Source: Agriotes lineatus (lineage: Eukaryota; Arthropoda; Insecta; Coleoptera; Elateridae). Taken from it: 64,000 nucleotides of DNA. Positions 63,420-64,000 of the stretch are shown here, in pieces. The notes beneath the pieces are model-generated. The model ran no database searches. It saw only the letters and a program-made list of their open reading frames with translations, and had not been told where the DNA came from. How positions within the stretch are numbered: the first letter of the stretch is position 1; each line of letters starts with the position of its first letter. Both the position numbers and the translations under genes were made by a program. The stretch covers positions 124,001-188,000 of the forward strand of contig CALNHX010001040.1 in the NCBI GenBank assembly GCA_940337035.1, given 5' to 3'.

Positions 63420-64000
63420 AAAAAGACGTTTACATAGTTGAAGACGTTATTCGTTGAAAATGAAACGTTGAGCTTTAGTCCCACAGTTAACGTCATTCTT
63501 ATATATATGTATAAGCACTACAGGCCTTAAAGGCCTAGGGCTAGTAAGTCATTCTTAACCTGAATTAAATGTTAACTTTTAGTAATTCTTTTTACGTAAT
63601 TATTCTGTTTAATAAACATCTTGGCTATGACTTTTATTGAGAATGTTTGAGCTATTTTAGACCAGCAGTTAATGTAAAACATAAATATTACGTTTTTAAA
63701 ATTATGAAAACGTAATGAAAATGTAATGTTTTCCCTATTTTACTTTGAAATAACTTTCATATTAACCGCCTTTTAGATTAGTAGTCGACTCTTAACGTCA
63801 ATATAATATTGTTAAAATGTGATAATAAGGTTTTTGCATTACGCCTATGTGTCATTGATTTTAAGGGCTTTTTAGACCAGCGGCTAACTTGAAACATATG
63901 CGTGACATTTATAAAAACACGAAAACTTAACATTTTCCATATTACGTTAAAATCGATAGTCAACTTTAATGTCGATATGACTTAGATAAACAACTTGATA
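63420..64000. repeat. Diverged tandem repeats, about 215-bp period
   Basis: AGACCAGCAGTTAATGTAAA at 63659 is related to AGACCAGCGGCTAACTTGAA at 63873, and the following TATAAAAACACGAAAA/TTTAAAATTATGAAAA and TATTTTACTTTGAAATAACTTT/TATTACGTTAAAATCGATAG correspond. A weaker relative (CCCACAGTTAACGTC) lies near 63480. They are noncoding and run to the edge of the window. Confidence 0.5.

Overview
The window is animal nuclear DNA, almost certainly from an insect. It is A+T-rich, and the recognisable sequence is dominated by typical arthropod transposable elements: jockey-like, CR1-like, RTE/L1-like, Penelope-like and DIRS-like retroelements, and Tc1/mariner, hAT, P, piggyBac, PIF/Harbinger and pogo-like DNA transposons. 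I cannot name the species. The bacterial concepts of operons, ribosome binding sites and CRISPR do not apply. Almost every reading frame is a decayed element or its opposite-strand shadow. Only two long frames look close to intact: a 939-codon LINE ORF (27279-30098, minus) and a hAT transposase (36471-38706, plus).

Layout. 1-5500: 3' end of an unrecognised host gene on the plus strand (exons near 238-317 and 957-1046, a tandemly triplicated exon at 1176-1733, terminal exon 4947-5384, AATAAA at 5496). The triplication is split by a Tc1 element and a 1-kb foldback. 6140-11640: a jockey-like LINE (minus) broken by a SINE-like repeat, a TA-flanked MITE and a LINE tail that itself carries a hAT MITE. 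11816-14685: an RT fragment, a foldback element and unassigned AT-rich DNA. 14690-24345: a THAP-domain P-element transposase pseudogene (plus), opened by a hAT element (16287-21888) that holds an L1/RTE-like LINE that holds a Harbinger MITE, and by a second hAT MITE (22057-22618). 24395-26320: a piggyBac-type MITE, a palindromic MITE and a dUTPase-like relic. 26340-34690: an RTE-like LINE (plus) split by a DIRS-like tyrosine-recombinase retrotransposon (27006-33253), which is itself split by the CR1-like LINE and a MITE with a 9-bp target duplication. 35470-40080: a second DIRS-like relic split by a 3.8-kb hAT transposon. 40081-42759: palindromes and a tandem duplication. 42760-48960: two Penelope-like 3' ends in opposite orientation, flanking a jockey-like LINE with a Harbinger MITE. 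49144-53275: a possible minus-strand host exon, a pogo-like MITE, a DUF4817-type transposon remnant, a mariner scrap and LINE fragments. 53280-61220: a third jockey-like LINE and an L1/RTE-like LINE carrying a second copy of the 22-kb hAT MITE. 62205-63292: a tandem duplication carrying a 39-bp micro-exon (minus) and a tRNA-derived SINE. 63420-64000: diverged repeats.

How it fits together. The host signal is sparse: a plus-strand terminal gene at the left, and possible small minus-strand exons at 49.1 and 62.2/62.8 kb that could belong to one gene with very long introns. Everything else records serial, nested insertion. Target-site duplications and reading frames that rejoin across insertions let the order of events be read directly. 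The most informative structures are the DIRS internal complementary region, which equals the two element ends joined, the hammerhead-like motifs in both Penelope-like copies, the four-deep nest inside the P-element relic, and the dUTPase-like relic.
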